The notes beneath the pieces are model-generated. The model searched no databases. It was not told the origin of the DNA and saw only the letters and a list, made by a program, of their open reading frames with translations. From a virus, in IMG/VR virus record IMGVR_UViG_3300026097_000046, positions 1 to 39,048 of that record: 39,048 nt of DNA. One strand, 5' to 3'. Position 1 is the first letter of the stretch, and each line of letters opens with the position of its first letter. Below are positions 20,301 to 30,200 of this stretch, piece after piece. A program made the position numbers and the translations under genes.

Positions 20301-23188
20301 GATTTGATACTACATATGATTATATTAGATTATTAATTGATAGTGCAAAAGCACAAGAAGCCGCTTCTATTGTTGTAGATGAAGATTCAACACCACTTAT
20401 TGCTACAGGTACTAAGGGTTCTACGGCAGGCGATACCGTTATAGCATTACTTCCTACTAATGACGAAAATGAAATCTTTAGACTTAACAACAACCTAAGA
20501 ACGCCGGCTGCTAACAGACCTTTAGGGTGGACCACAGATACATTAGTCGAAGCGCCGATCATAACATGGGAAGGTAAGAAACACTATGTGTTTAATGCAA
20601 GAGGTGTTGATGCAAACGATCAAGTTGTTCCAATTGCAGAAGATAACGAATACGTAATTGTTGATATTAGTGATGTAGAAACAATTGATTCAGGTGCTGC
20701 TGCATCAGGCCTTAACAGCACATTAGTATTAGGATCAGAAACTATTACTCTACGTGCAGGTCTAAAAGCAGGCGCAAGAGGTGATGTTACGGTTAATATT
20801 TCAACATGTCGTGCTACCGGTCATGACTTCTTAAATGTAGGTACTGGCGGATATAATCAATCTAATTATCCAAATATTATCTTTGGTTTGCCTAGAGAGA
20901 AAGACCAAGCCAAAGAAACGGTTGAACGTACTAAAGGTCGTGTGTTCTATGTGAGTACAGACCAAGACGGTATCTTTAGAGTTGGTAGATTCTTTGCTGT
21001 TGATCAAGGTACTGGTACGGTTACATTTAGTGCAAGTCTTGCACTTAGTGATGTTGACGGGCTAGGCTTTAAACGTGGTGTTGTTATTACTGAGTTCTCA
21101 ACAGACACAGCAATGACAGATAATGCTGCTGATACGGTTCCAACTGAACTTGCTGTACGTGGATATGTTAATAGACGTTTAGGATATGATGTTAACGGAC
21201 AACCTGTTTCGAATAAACTAGGGCCAGGTGTACTTGCTCCAAACGGTTCTGTTCCAATGACAGACGATTTAAACGCCGCAGGTAACAATATTGTTAACTT
21301 AGGATCACCAGTTAATGATTCAGACGCAGCTAACAAAGCTTATGTTGACGGTAGTGGCGGAGATCAAGATGAAATTAAAGATCTACGCTCAATCGAATAT
21401 AACAACTATAATGAAGGACAAGTAATAGTTGCAACAGGCAAGAAAAAACTTATCCTGGCAGCAAATACCATTGTAGGCGGACCGTTCGAAGTTGGCGATG
21501 TTATTACTGGATCTATAACTGGAGCAACTGGTCTAGTTGTTGACTATAAGGATGGCTTCGAAGGTATTGAAGGTGACATTGCAGAGCTAACATACACTCC
21601 AACAGCAGGAACATTCAGTGACGGTAAGCCAGTTGGTGATTCGCCAGACGCGGATATTATCACCGTTGTTGGCGGCGCCGAGGCTAGAGTTGTAGACGGA
21701 CCGATTGACGAATGGGCAAACGGTATTGCAAATCCTGCAAGTGATATTATACTAAGTGTAATTAGAAATACAACTATATCAGGATCAGAAGTAACCAGTA
21801 GAGAAACTACACTTAACTTCCAAATTAACCCTAATACTATTGTTAATAGTGACGTTGCAGCAGGTGCTCAGATTGCACAAAGTAAACTAAACATGAATGC
21901 TGCTGGCACTATAAGCAGTGCTGATGGAATAAGCCAAAGTGATCTAGGACTAGCAGCATTTGATAGCAGTGTGTTTACTAATACCAACGGTTGGGTAAGC
22001 ATAGAAAATGGACAGCTACCATTAGAAAAAATACAACGTATCCAAGATGGTAATGTGTTAGGTAACTGGAGCGGCGATAGTTCAGATAATGATATTGATC
22101 AAATAACATTTGGAACCGTAGTTAGAGAAGGCGGTGGCTTAGAAGACAGCGACTTTGTAAGTGTACTAACTGCTGCAACTGATCCAGGTGAAGCTTTGAT
22201 CAAGACTGGTGCGGGAACTTATGCATTAAGTAATGTTACTAACTCAGGTGAGAACAATAGCATATTAAAAACTGATGCAGATGGTAGTATCCAAGTTAAC
22301 TCACTTATACTAGGCGGTAACGATACATATGAAGTATTAAGTCTTGACACACTAGACTTGGTTATGAAAACTCCTGCACAAGGTGAAATACTAAGAGCAG
22401 TTGGAACTACAGGCGGCTCGCCCAACGGTCCGGATCTTGAAGTCAAAGGCAGCTTAAATATTGGCAATGCTGGTGTTACTGAAAGTGTTCTACATAGTCA
22501 ATCAGGATACACAGGCGAAAGCAGTCTTGCAGCAGATTGGATTTACTCTAACTTTATCGAAGCTACAGGTGAAAAGACAGCAGCAACTACGGGTATTGCT
22601 ATTGGTGCTGATACTGGTAAAACACTTGCAGGCGAAGTTGGTATTGTTACAGCTGATAGTGATACAAGTTCTAGCTTTGTTCCATTCATATTCAGTTCAA
22701 CAGGAGTTAAACCAGATACTGATAATACTTACGATATTGGTACTGCTACAGCAAAATATGCTAATGTTTATGCAACCCTGTTCCGCGGTACTGCTACTGA
22801 ATCATACTATGCTGACTTGGCAGAAAACTACTTAGGCGATGCAGACTATGATCCAGGTACCGTATTAGTGTTCGGCGGTGATGCTGAAGTTACTACAACA
22901 AATATCAAGGGCGATCATAGAGTAGCTGGCGTTGTAACAACAAATCCAGCACACTTGATGAATAGTCATTTAGAAGGTGATAACATTATAGGTGTTGCAC
23001 TAACAGGTCGTGTTCCGTGCAAAGTAATTGGTAGAGTTGCCAAAGGTGATATATTAATTGCTAGTGCAGTTCCAGGATACGCTATGGTGAATAACACTCC
23101 AAATGTAGGTACTATTATTGGTAAAGCACTAGAATTTAAAGATACTACTGACAAAGGTGTAGTTGAAGTAGTAGTAGGTAAGCACTAA
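14393..23188 (+). CDS. Giant virion fibre protein, 2931 aa
   Basis: This is the largest gene. The N-terminus (DIGVEGNDGTGDSIRESFRK, then VNENFSELY) is shared with the fibre proteins at 23324 and 30468 and probably anchors to the virion. At about residues 345-400 a DGDDRQTNTPVGKEGRNQAY segment resembles the entry to a right-handed beta-helix. A unit with N-R-x-F or N-R-x-W, then Y-I/V, then C-x-RD-x3-I-x-D-A recurs near residues 432, 874, 1240 (second half only) and 1367. Long Gly/Thr/Val/Asn-rich beta regions follow. The last 130 residues (YADLAENYLGDADYDPGTVL and on) resemble a C-terminal domain seen on many phage fibres, perhaps a removable folding domain. It probably forms a long tail fibre or baseplate-attached fibre. 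An AAGGA site precedes the ATG. Confidence 0.88.
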   Translation: MAKQEVDIGVEGNDGTGDSIRESFRKVNENFSELYAVFGIGGQISFTDLNDVPNTYEGNENKLAVVKSDGSGINFLDLASNNDLDGSTDSISFDFSVDGKLIVKIANARVEEDPEPSLGGPLNAATQPIANVTVSQSAIDTFNSVHDTDFSLQDLVINKGFADANYQTKDVPGGGIRLGDEPESTDQYTLTVDEITFEGRLEINDHGLTEAFNGTAFVWNSTISDPFGVTTGESYFVRYVDANTLSLHETVEGAQTNSARILLAGGSGVFTITDAAYDATLEGNWLDNIALPRKSIVRRQGDSMEGLLNLSDHPGELAGSGLPNGPDDLQAVTKLYVDSAATTSTVNLYVSTDGDDRQTNTPVGKEGRNQAYAYKTIGAAARKAEEIITSAPYEPGPYRQTITYANGESNSITDVAGISSPVAGRNNASTLILQNKEFISKEVTAYVNATFPDFADTYNIETCQRDIGYILDSVRIDSLLGDSANYLSRWAGIRYYSNPSAQRAIGAQRTETIAGIEYARDIVRDYILTNTPVPTLYQDRVEQYIEPLQTPDDNADEVIESKFDIILDIINNGINNLDLVIPVSDGQTNYELQITNGGLGNVDQADPENTDIIPGKVIMGKNSGAIGRIIEYVPAGGVGVDTVEVQLLKPIEFDVGEELEYGNIVRETQITIFAEAGIYEEDYPIKISNNVSLKGDEMRRTIVRPKKRVSQSPYAGSFFYRDAEFDNLLLGKSNIGTIDFSSQRDPNRVAGTYTIDTFTTNGLGNGAEFEVVVDSFGAVENITVTKNGKDFKVGDTINIDDSDLGGGGAASVQLTVDSVPNGIEYRNPLNNAVDGYFGYHYLTDPAKKKEINAAAGLRNVGNWETAALTLIDNREFIQEQVVNYIETTFPALIGNYSRAKCSRDTGLIVDALVKDLRNGGAEFSIEAQGEYYAGAVEAGTEDETIAGIQHIYTVASSLIQGTSPSNLYGPNGDPAVEVGQTGENLSYAADLFNGISEPSNWESGRLYRVGNVVRALDGAVVRYWQVRKEHVSGSTFNSSEQIAYWTEIAGPDENIQNLIDIVTFAFDEDYNPPLRNDEMDVFLMNDATIIRNCTIQGHGGFMCVLDPEGQILTKSPYIQNGTAFAKSVNRQHFAGGMFIDAFVGNSAVRVTSRVDGNPFKLTVQSLGDQDNPQGLFVRRPEVPCPFYVDGRRFQVNAVTNYDPDQGTATLILDPSSNDGVGFAGVTSKLSTGVNLDALGTFEFDSIKCDRDARLIIEAASYDTALGTNYNSVTAGLAYQRDEGSYVQNLQQSQTTAAILVARDEALLLDSVDADPTATGRIEAAFNEVVDIIENGSVGTDTAADTLTFDIPSVLPTTAADHAYSRLQNNRAWFGDQVAAYINANTPPAGFDQTKSARDARHIIDALTYDVLYGGNSATIGVARSYFVDSELYNLTPAQQTSNADAYAYLATIVSNILQGVSVANLSGNTETLDLTGTDAGVDEAAVTTDNLSIIEDVVRFGTLNALPSVTDYPSITWATTALQNAFSELQRETAAIARIAVQSVPSPIPVTLQTAGNRSMLGNDFTQINDLGYGLVVVNGALSEMVSMFTYYCWTSYYSKNGAEIRSVTGSTCYGEFGLVAEGSDPNEIPDRISLYEDMTQPAKAFNVEVILRTTGTLSVVEGETLTQAGTLAEGTVVYGGNLNTIYLTDITGAFDTGNELTGSTSGALGANSVPLVADGTGYNNPVESLSLYAFDFKDVPSNRSEFDVYHPARPAFARYEVANVTDTGLIVGSYNNVGTDIAYTYIVGVDAVPGATGAKFNIFKSVTDGYTAEITAAGTDYRVGDSFTVAGTDLGGATPANDATITVTEVDDGVASQGLITEVTIAGTILEDDYTPYVNGKVYKLNFSTGDSEFSQNGLLEVIPQNTFINYRRNQTQILTDLARPDVLTIRPSTAVVFDENPGFIYRSISFLTSDSLGGELPGNTSQAGFDTTYDYIRLLIDSAKAQEAASIVVDEDSTPLIATGTKGSTAGDTVIALLPTNDENEIFRLNNNLRTPAANRPLGWTTDTLVEAPIITWEGKKHYVFNARGVDANDQVVPIAEDNEYVIVDISDVETIDSGAAASGLNSTLVLGSETITLRAGLKAGARGDVTVNISTCRATGHDFLNVGTGGYNQSNYPNIIFGLPREKDQAKETVERTKGRVFYVSTDQDGIFRVGRFFAVDQGTGTVTFSASLALSDVDGLGFKRGVVITEFSTDTAMTDNAADTVPTELAVRGYVNRRLGYDVNGQPVSNKLGPGVLAPNGSVPMTDDLNAAGNNIVNLGSPVNDSDAANKAYVDGSGGDQDEIKDLRSIEYNNYNEGQVIVATGKKKLILAANTIVGGPFEVGDVITGSITGATGLVVDYKDGFEGIEGDIAELTYTPTAGTFSDGKPVGDSPDADIITVVGGAEARVVDGPIDEWANGIANPASDIILSVIRNTTISGSEVTSRETTLNFQINPNTIVNSDVAAGAQIAQSKLNMNAAGTISSADGISQSDLGLAAFDSSVFTNTNGWVSIENGQLPLEKIQRIQDGNVLGNWSGDSSDNDIDQITFGTVVREGGGLEDSDFVSVLTAATDPGEALIKTGAGTYALSNVTNSGENNSILKTDADGSIQVNSLILGGNDTYEVLSLDTLDLVMKTPAQGEILRAVGTTGGSPNGPDLEVKGSLNIGNAGVTESVLHSQSGYTGESSLAADWIYSNFIEATGEKTAATTGIAIGADTGKTLAGEVGIVTADSDTSSSFVPFIFSSTGVKPDTDNTYDIGTATAKYANVYATLFRGTATESYYADLAENYLGDADYDPGTVLVFGGDAEVTTTNIKGDHRVAGVVTTNPAHLMNSHLEGDNIIGVALTGRVPCKVIGRVAKGDILIASAVPGYAMVNNTPNVGTIIGKALEFKDTTDKGVVEVVVGKH

Positions 23189-23343
23189 TGGATAATCCAA
23201 AAGTAAATCGTATTATTAAAAAAGGTGCTCCGACCAGCACTGACAGGAAAAATCCTCAGCAGCGACAAGTAATTGCTGCTGCTGGAAAACTTAGAGTAAG
23301 AGTGGGCAAAGGAAAACCAGCAAATGGCAAAACAAACAGTTAA
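23188..23343 (+). CDS. Small basic protein between fibre genes, 51 aa
   Basis: The ATG overlaps the stop of the giant fibre gene (TAATG), and the frame ends 20 bases inside the next fibre gene. The product begins MDNPKVNRIIKKGAPTSTDR and is Lys/Arg/Gly-rich without hydrophobic core, so it is probably disordered. It could be a fibre-assembly helper, but only position suggests this. The coupling supports translation. Confidence 0.5.
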   Translation: MDNPKVNRIIKKGAPTSTDRKNPQQRQVIAAAGKLRVRVGKGKPANGKTNS

Positions 23344-24202
23344 TTTAGGTACATCGCCTAACAAAGGTGACGGCGATCCGATACGCACAGCAATGGGTAA
23401 AATCAACGATAACTTCAATGAACTTTACGCAGGTAACTTTGCTGATCCCGAAAATACAGCAGCTAGTATAATACCTAGTCAAGATGGTACATATGATATA
23501 GGCAGTGCAGATAAGCAATGGGCTGACTTGTATGTAAAGGATTTTATATACATAGGCGGCGTAAGATTAGAAGCATCTGCAGGTACTATTTTAATTGGTG
23601 GTGATGTTGTTGCAAGAGAAGACACTGTAGGTTCAGTGTTTGGCGATGATAGTACACTACTAGTAGATGGTGTGAATAGTGTAATTCCGTGGAATGTTAT
23701 AGACGGTGCACCTACTATTCCATCATTTGATCAAGATTTAAACACAACAGATAATGTTGCTTTTAACACAATTACTACACCAAATTTAGTATTAGACGGC
23801 GATGTTACAACATTAAATGAATTATTCATCGACGGTGATGCACAAGCAATCGGAATTAAATCACAAGTTAGTATTGTTCTTGACGGTGATGTTACTTTCC
23901 AAAATGGTGATTTGAATGTTGCAGGCAACATAGAAATCGACGGCAGCTTTATCAACAATAGTGTATCTGATGGTAGCGGACTACAAGTAGAAACTACTAG
24001 CGATTTTGAAATCAAAGTTGATACTGCTATATGGAGTTTTGAACCAAACGACGGCGGCAGAATACAATTCCCAGATGGTAGCACACAGACTACAGCATAC
24101 ACTGGTGTTATTCCAGGTTATATCAACACAGCGGATTTAAAAACACTGGTAGCAGCAAGTACAGATTTTGCAGATTTCCAAACTAGGATCGCGGCGCTTT
24201 AA
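23324..24202 (+). CDS. Fibre protein, 292 aa
   Basis: The N-terminus (TVNLGTSPNKGDGDPIRTAM, then GKINDNFNELYAGNF) is the same anchor motif as in the giant fibre. It is followed by YDIGSADKQWADLYVKDF, a fibre shaft motif, and one copy of the VFGDDSTLLVDG repeat (about residue 105) that occurs several times in the next protein. C-terminal FPDGSTQTTAY is a common fibre tip motif. An AAAGGAAAACC purine run precedes the ATG within the small upstream gene. It is probably a short fibre or a connector that trimerises. Expression is late by context. Confidence 0.85.
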   Translation: MAKQTVNLGTSPNKGDGDPIRTAMGKINDNFNELYAGNFADPENTAASIIPSQDGTYDIGSADKQWADLYVKDFIYIGGVRLEASAGTILIGGDVVAREDTVGSVFGDDSTLLVDGVNSVIPWNVIDGAPTIPSFDQDLNTTDNVAFNTITTPNLVLDGDVTTLNELFIDGDAQAIGIKSQVSIVLDGDVTFQNGDLNVAGNIEIDGSFINNSVSDGSGLQVETTSDFEIKVDTAIWSFEPNDGGRIQFPDGSTQTTAYTGVIPGYINTADLKTLVAASTDFADFQTRIAAL

Positions 24203-24210
24203 GCAGATAC

Positions 24211-24218
24211 GATAAATA
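24211..24218 (+). promoter_or_regulatory. T4-type late promoter GATAAATA
   Basis: GATAAATA ends 25 bases before the ATG at 24243. ATAAAT of the box can pair with ATTTAT at 24233-24238 next to the ribosome binding site, but the stem is short and A/T-only. Confidence 0.65.
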
Positions 24219-24242
24219 TATAAAACAACAGGATTTATAAGA

Positions 24243-27200
24243 ATGGTAAATAGAATTCCCCTAGTGCTAGACGTCGAAGACGGCAATAAAATTAAAGAGT
24301 TGCCGGCAAGTGACAATCTTAACTTATCTGAAAATAATATAGTAAACGTACAAGACATCAATGCGCTAGGTACTATAAATGCTGCTATCATAACGGTTAA
24401 CGGCGAACGCCTAGTTGCACAAAACTTTTTAAATTTAACTGATGTACCAAATACGTATGTTGGTGCCGAAGATTATTTTGTAAAAGTAAATGAAACAGGC
24501 ACAGGTTTAGAATTTAGACCAATTGAAGATATTGGTAACTTGGTTATTGATAGTGTCACCGTATCAGAAAAATTAGAACCAAGTGCTGATAACGTTATTG
24601 AAGTTGGTACAGAAGCAAATAAAATTGCTGATGTATGGGCATACGGACTAAGAGGTAGTCTTGTAGGCTATGACGGTACGCTAGTATTTGATGCAGAAAC
24701 TAACCAGATAAGTTATGCTGCACTAGCTGGTGCTCCACAATTCTTATCGGAATTCCAAAATGATGTAGGTTATTTAAGAACTATAGATCTAGATGCACAA
24801 TGGCAAGCGTTGTTTGACGGTGGCAGAGCTATTCCAGGCGACTTAGTCGGTAGTGTGTTTAGTAGCGATAGTGTGCTAATGGTAGACGGTCTTGAAAGTA
24901 AAATACGTGCTGATATTGAGTTTACAACTTCAACAGGATTTATCGAAGGTGATACTATTGCTATTCTACCAAACTCAACGGTTGACCTAGGTACTACTAG
25001 ACTTCTTTCTAATATGACTCCAGTAAATGCACAAGGCGGAAGTATTGGTACAGAAGAATTTCCGTTTAACGAAGCACACTTTGTTAGTGCAACTATTAAT
25101 GATATTAATTCACAACAACTAGAATTAAACAACGAATTAGGAATAGGCAGTCTGTACGGCACAACTGACCTTATACTAGATGCAGGAAACAGAGTTAAAA
25201 TAGAGCAAGGTGTTCCGTTTAAAATTGGTGCATTTGATTCCGACACACTAGACTATACCGTAGCTCAGCCAGGTGATATTGTATACAATACACAAACTAA
25301 TAAGTTTCAACTATACCAAGACACTGACGGCACAATGGAATGGGTATCTCTGCATCAAGGTTTATTCACTGGTAACGTTACAACTGCTACAGGCGAATCT
25401 AACTTTAACAATGTTGTAGTTGCAGGTAACTTAACGGTAAACGGCACAACTACAACTGTTGATACAGAAAATACTACTATCAGCGACAATGTAATCGTTC
25501 TCAATAACGGTGAAGTAGGTGCTGGCGTAACTGCTACTACAGCAGGTATTGAAATTGACAGAGGTACAGAAGCAAACAAAACATTTGTTTGGGACGATAG
25601 TGTTGATAAATGGACTATAGAATCAGAAACTCTTGTTGCTGGCAGATTCGAAAGCGTAGGAGTTGCGGCTAGCATTGTTGATAGCCCAGAAGGCTTCGGC
25701 ATTTTGCAAATTAAGGCAGGCGCAGTAGATGATACAGGTAATACTATATTTGTTAATCCTTATGGTAGTGATACTCTTGTTCAAATACAAGGCGAAACTA
25801 TTAACTTTGCTACAGGACCGTACAACACATACGATAGTCCGTATATGCAGTTTACAACGGCAGGTGCATTTAAAACATATCAAGGCGCATATTTTGATGG
25901 CAACTTAACTGGCGATGTAACAGGTAGTGTATTTGGCGATGACAGCACAATACTAATAGATGGTGTTGCAGGCAAAGTAGTCGGTGACATTGACAATGCA
26001 GAAGTAATTACAACTACCGTTCAAGGCAGGGCAAGTGCTGCACTAAACATCTACAGAGGTACAAACGGAACACTTAGCTTAGGAGATGATTCTAGCGGAA
26101 GTATATATTTTGATAACAGCGGAATTAACATTGCATCCACTGGTGAAGTTCATCTTAACGGCGCAGCAGGCGGGACAGTAGACATTGGCACTAGTGCTAC
26201 AACTGGCAATGTTACTATCGGTAAAGCAGGCAACACTACAACAATTGAAGGAACATTTAATGCTGTACTAACAGGTGATGTAATTGGGAACGTGACCGGT
26301 AATGTAACAGGTAATATTGATAACACTACACTTAACATAGGTACAACAGCATCTACAGATATCAATATAGGTAATGGCAGTAGTACAACTACTATTAACG
26401 GTATAGTTAGCTTACCTGCTTTAATTGCAGGAGAGATTACAGCAGACGACAGTATTAGCATTACGACAGCAGCAGGCGACGGTAACGCAATTAGTATCGG
26501 GCCAGGTGGAACTAATAGATATATCAATTTAACAGCAGATTATATTAGATTTTTTGGTCCAATAACTTCTACTATTACTGCACAGGGCGGCATTGAAGGT
26601 GATTTAAAAGGCAGTATTATTTCAGACGATTCGTCTATAATAATAGATTCGATTAATAATAAAGTGTTAGCTGATATTGATAATGATGCTATTGTATCAA
26701 ATAGTATTCGTACTCCGTTAATTAGAAATTTAGAAGGCGCAACAGACATTGACGTATATGCTGAAGGATTTTTAGAATTATTCGGAGGTAATGCAAATGC
26801 AGGTCTTAGTAAAGTTCAGTTAGATACTAATGGAATTAATTACATTGAACTTACAACAGAACCAAACTTTCCTGCTAATCCGACAGATGTAGCAAATATT
26901 GCAATTAATGCTACAACAGCATCTGGAGATGTTATAATTGGTACAACAGGAAGCACAAGAAATCAGATAGTAACAATTAATAATGCAATTGTTAACGGAG
27001 AATTAATAGGTAGCGCACAAGGTAATCATACTGGTACACTGACAGGTGATCTTCAAGGTAGTGTGTTTGCAGACGATAGCGGTCTAATAATAGATGCTAC
27101 AAATTATGCAATGTTTAGTGACACATTGTCACTAACTCCATTGAATGTAGAACCAGAAAATCCAGTAAACGGGATGATAGCAGTAGCAGATGGTACAGGC

Positions 27201-27281
27201 TGGGATCCTGCATCAAACGCAAAGAATACACTAGTAGCATACTTAGGCGGTGCTTGGGTAACAGTTGCAGCGGCAGCATGA
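24243..27281 (+). CDS. Repetitive tail fibre protein, 1012 aa
   Basis: A beta-rich fibre protein with several internal repeats. The unit G-S-V/I-F/I-x-D-D-S-x-x-x-I/V-D occurs near residues 202, 560, 790 and 938 (GSVFSSDSVLMVDG, GSVFGDDSTILIDG, GSIISDDSSIIIDS, GSVFADDSGLIIDA), often followed by K-V-x-x-D-I. Near residue 399 VNGTTTTVDTENTTISDNVI is a widespread phage fibre segment. Near 675 a glycine-asparagine ladder GNVTGNVTGNIDNTTLNIG forms a beta shaft. The C-terminal GMIAVADGTGWDPAS, then LGGAWVTVAAAA is a tip motif. Unlike its neighbours it lacks the NDGTGD anchor at the start. It likely forms a trimeric fibre. Late promoter at 24211. Confidence 0.87.
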   Translation: MVNRIPLVLDVEDGNKIKELPASDNLNLSENNIVNVQDINALGTINAAIITVNGERLVAQNFLNLTDVPNTYVGAEDYFVKVNETGTGLEFRPIEDIGNLVIDSVTVSEKLEPSADNVIEVGTEANKIADVWAYGLRGSLVGYDGTLVFDAETNQISYAALAGAPQFLSEFQNDVGYLRTIDLDAQWQALFDGGRAIPGDLVGSVFSSDSVLMVDGLESKIRADIEFTTSTGFIEGDTIAILPNSTVDLGTTRLLSNMTPVNAQGGSIGTEEFPFNEAHFVSATINDINSQQLELNNELGIGSLYGTTDLILDAGNRVKIEQGVPFKIGAFDSDTLDYTVAQPGDIVYNTQTNKFQLYQDTDGTMEWVSLHQGLFTGNVTTATGESNFNNVVVAGNLTVNGTTTTVDTENTTISDNVIVLNNGEVGAGVTATTAGIEIDRGTEANKTFVWDDSVDKWTIESETLVAGRFESVGVAASIVDSPEGFGILQIKAGAVDDTGNTIFVNPYGSDTLVQIQGETINFATGPYNTYDSPYMQFTTAGAFKTYQGAYFDGNLTGDVTGSVFGDDSTILIDGVAGKVVGDIDNAEVITTTVQGRASAALNIYRGTNGTLSLGDDSSGSIYFDNSGINIASTGEVHLNGAAGGTVDIGTSATTGNVTIGKAGNTTTIEGTFNAVLTGDVIGNVTGNVTGNIDNTTLNIGTTASTDINIGNGSSTTTINGIVSLPALIAGEITADDSISITTAAGDGNAISIGPGGTNRYINLTADYIRFFGPITSTITAQGGIEGDLKGSIISDDSSIIIDSINNKVLADIDNDAIVSNSIRTPLIRNLEGATDIDVYAEGFLELFGGNANAGLSKVQLDTNGINYIELTTEPNFPANPTDVANIAINATTASGDVIIGTTGSTRNQIVTINNAIVNGELIGSAQGNHTGTLTGDLQGSVFADDSGLIIDATNYAMFSDTLSLTPLNVEPENPVNGMIAVADGTGWDPASNAKNTLVAYLGGAWVTVAAAA

Positions 27282-27295
27282 TAAAGGAAATTAAA

Positions 27296-30200
27296 ATGAG
27301 TAAAAAAGAATATATTGTAAGTTTAAATAAAGGCGTAGATTACGCAGCATTTAATCAAGAAATGATTGCTACAACAGGCTCTGGTGCAATTCCTAAACGT
27401 TCAGTAGATGTTGCAAACGCAAGACCTTCTTCATATCGTAATACACACTATATGCTAACTGATGCAGAAGTGACTGAACTTAAAAATGATTCTAGAGTTT
27501 ATGGCATTACATTATTGCCAGAATTAGACGATAATATTATGATTGCACCTCGAGCGTTACAAACTGGTGACTTTTCAAAAACTACACTAGACCGTGGTGA
27601 ATTCCTAAACTGGGGTATGCGTAGAATGAATGAAGCTACTAATCCGTACAGCGGTTCTAGTGTAGAGGGCGGCTACGGATATACACTAGACGGTACTGGA
27701 GTTGATATTGTTATTATGGATAGCGGTTTGCAAGTTAACCATCCAGAGTTTCAAGATACAGAAGGCAACAGTAGAGTTGTAGAACTTGATTGGACTACAG
27801 CTAGTGGTATTGCTGGCATGCCAGCACAAAGTGCAGACTACTACAGAGACTTTGATGGTCATGGTACACACGTTGCAGGCACAGCAGCAGGAAAAACATA
27901 TGGCTGGGCGAAAAATGCTAAAATTTATAGTTTAAAATTAGCTGGACTCGAAGGGACAGGTGATAGTGGCACAGGTACAAGTGTAACTTATGCATTTGAT
28001 TGTATCAAAGAATGGCACAGAGATAAACCGATCGATCCAACAACCGGCGCTAAACGTCCTACAGTTGTAAATATGAGCTGGGGATACTTGAGGTTTTATG
28101 ATTCTGTTAGCTCAATGACATATCGCGGCGTTGAATATACAGGAACTGATATTGACACTGTTAATGAAAGGTGGAACTTTGGACTAATACCGATCTTTAA
28201 CGGACAACGATATATAACTAACACAAGAATAACATCAGTTGATGTTGATATGGAAGAACTAATCGACATGGGTGTGCATGTTATAGTAGCAGCTGGTAAT
28301 AGAAGTCATAAAATAGATATTCCAGCTGGCGACGATTATGATAATAAAGCAGTTACAAATACCGGCGAAATATTTTATCACAGAGGATCGTCGCCATATA
28401 GTTTAAATGCACATATTGTTGGTAATATTGATAGTACAATACACATTGATGGACTAGAACAAAAAGCTGCAAGCTCAGAAACAGGTCCGGGTGTAAGTGT
28501 TTATGCTCCGGGTACAGATATTATGAGTGCAATGAGTACAATTAATAAGTTTGGTGCAACTGCACTTAACAACCCTTATCCGTTAAATGCAAATTTCTTG
28601 ATTAACAACATATCGGGAACAAGTATGGCATCACCGCAAGTTGCAGGTATGTTATCTCTCTGGTTACAGATAAATCCAAGTGCAACTCCTGCACAAGGAT
28701 TAGCATTTGTTAATTCTGTTTCTAAAACAGAACAACTATATGATACTGCAAGCACTATTGATTATAGTACCGATAGAAGTTTACTAGGTGGCAACAACAG
28801 ATTTGCATTTAATAAATTTAATAGTAATGTTCAACTTAGAATAGGAAATTCAATAATTACGGAAGTACAACAACCGGCAACATATACACTTTCAAGTTCT
28901 GCTGCAAGTGTTAACGAAGGCTCGGCATTTACAATTACACTAACAACTACAAACGTGGACGATGGAACTACAATTCCGTATACAATTACTGGAGTTACTA
29001 GTGCAGATATTAATGGGTCTAGTTTAAATGGTAGCTTTAATGTAAACAATAATACAGCTCAAGTTACATTTAATGTGACAGCCGACACAACTACAGAAGG
29101 TTCAGAAACATTTGTATTAACATTAGACTCCTTAAGTACAAGTCAATCTATTACAATTAATGACACAAGTACTACTCCTGTACCTACTTATACATTAGCA
29201 CCGGCAGCTAATAATGTTGACGAGGGCAGTACATTAACATTTAATGTTACAACAACAGATATAGCAGACGCAACTACCCTTTATTGGACTGTTACTAATG
29301 AAAGTGACTTTACTACCTCAAGCGGTAGCTTCGTAGTCACAAGCGACGCGGGATCATTTAGTGTAACTCCAACAGCTGACACAACTACAGAAGGCGCAGA
29401 AACATTTACCGCAAGTATTAGAACAGGCAGTGTTAGTGGTACAATAGTTGCAACATCAAGTAGTGTTACAATTAATGACACAAGCACAACTCCAGGAGAT
29501 CCAACTTATAGTGTAACACCTGCTGCTAATAATGTTGATGAAGGTAGTACATTAGTTATAAATGTATCAACAGCTAACGTAGCAGATGGAACTACACTAT
29601 ATTGGAGAGCAACAAATAGTGAAGATTTTGCTACCTCAAGCGGTAGCTTCGTAGTCACAAGCGACGCGGGATCATTTAGTGTAACTCCAACAGCTGACAC
29701 AACTACAGAAGGTTCAGAAACGTTCCAGATACAAATTAGAACTGGGAGTGTTAGTGGTACAATAGTTGCAACATCAAGTAGTGTTACAATTAATGACACA
29801 AGCACAACTCCTGTACCTACATATGATGCAACTCCAACTGCTAATAATGTTGACGAAGGCAGCGCATTAACTATAAATGTAGTAACAACCAATGTAACAG
29901 ATTCAACTACCCTTTATTGGACTGTTACTAATGAAAGTGACTTTACTACCTCAAGTGGTAACTTTACAATTACAAGTAATGCAGGATCGTTTAGTATAAC
30001 TCCGACTGCGGATACACTAACCGAAGGCGCAGAAACATTTACCGTAAGCATTAGAACAGGCAGCGTCAGCGGCACAATTGTAGACACTACAGATTCAATT
30101 ACAATCAATGATACAAGTACAACTCCTGCATTTTCGCCAGACTATACTATTACGGTTACAAATAATGGATCAGGTGCATATACATTATCAGGAACTGACA

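Noticed and set aside
22461-22835. Plus-strand frame of 124 codons inside the giant fibre gene
   Set aside because: Out-of-frame shadow with Leu/Gln-rich low-complexity product and no start signal.
29313-29811. CRISPR array
   Set aside because: The repeats are long, in frame and inside a coding region with a protein-repeat period of 106 codons.
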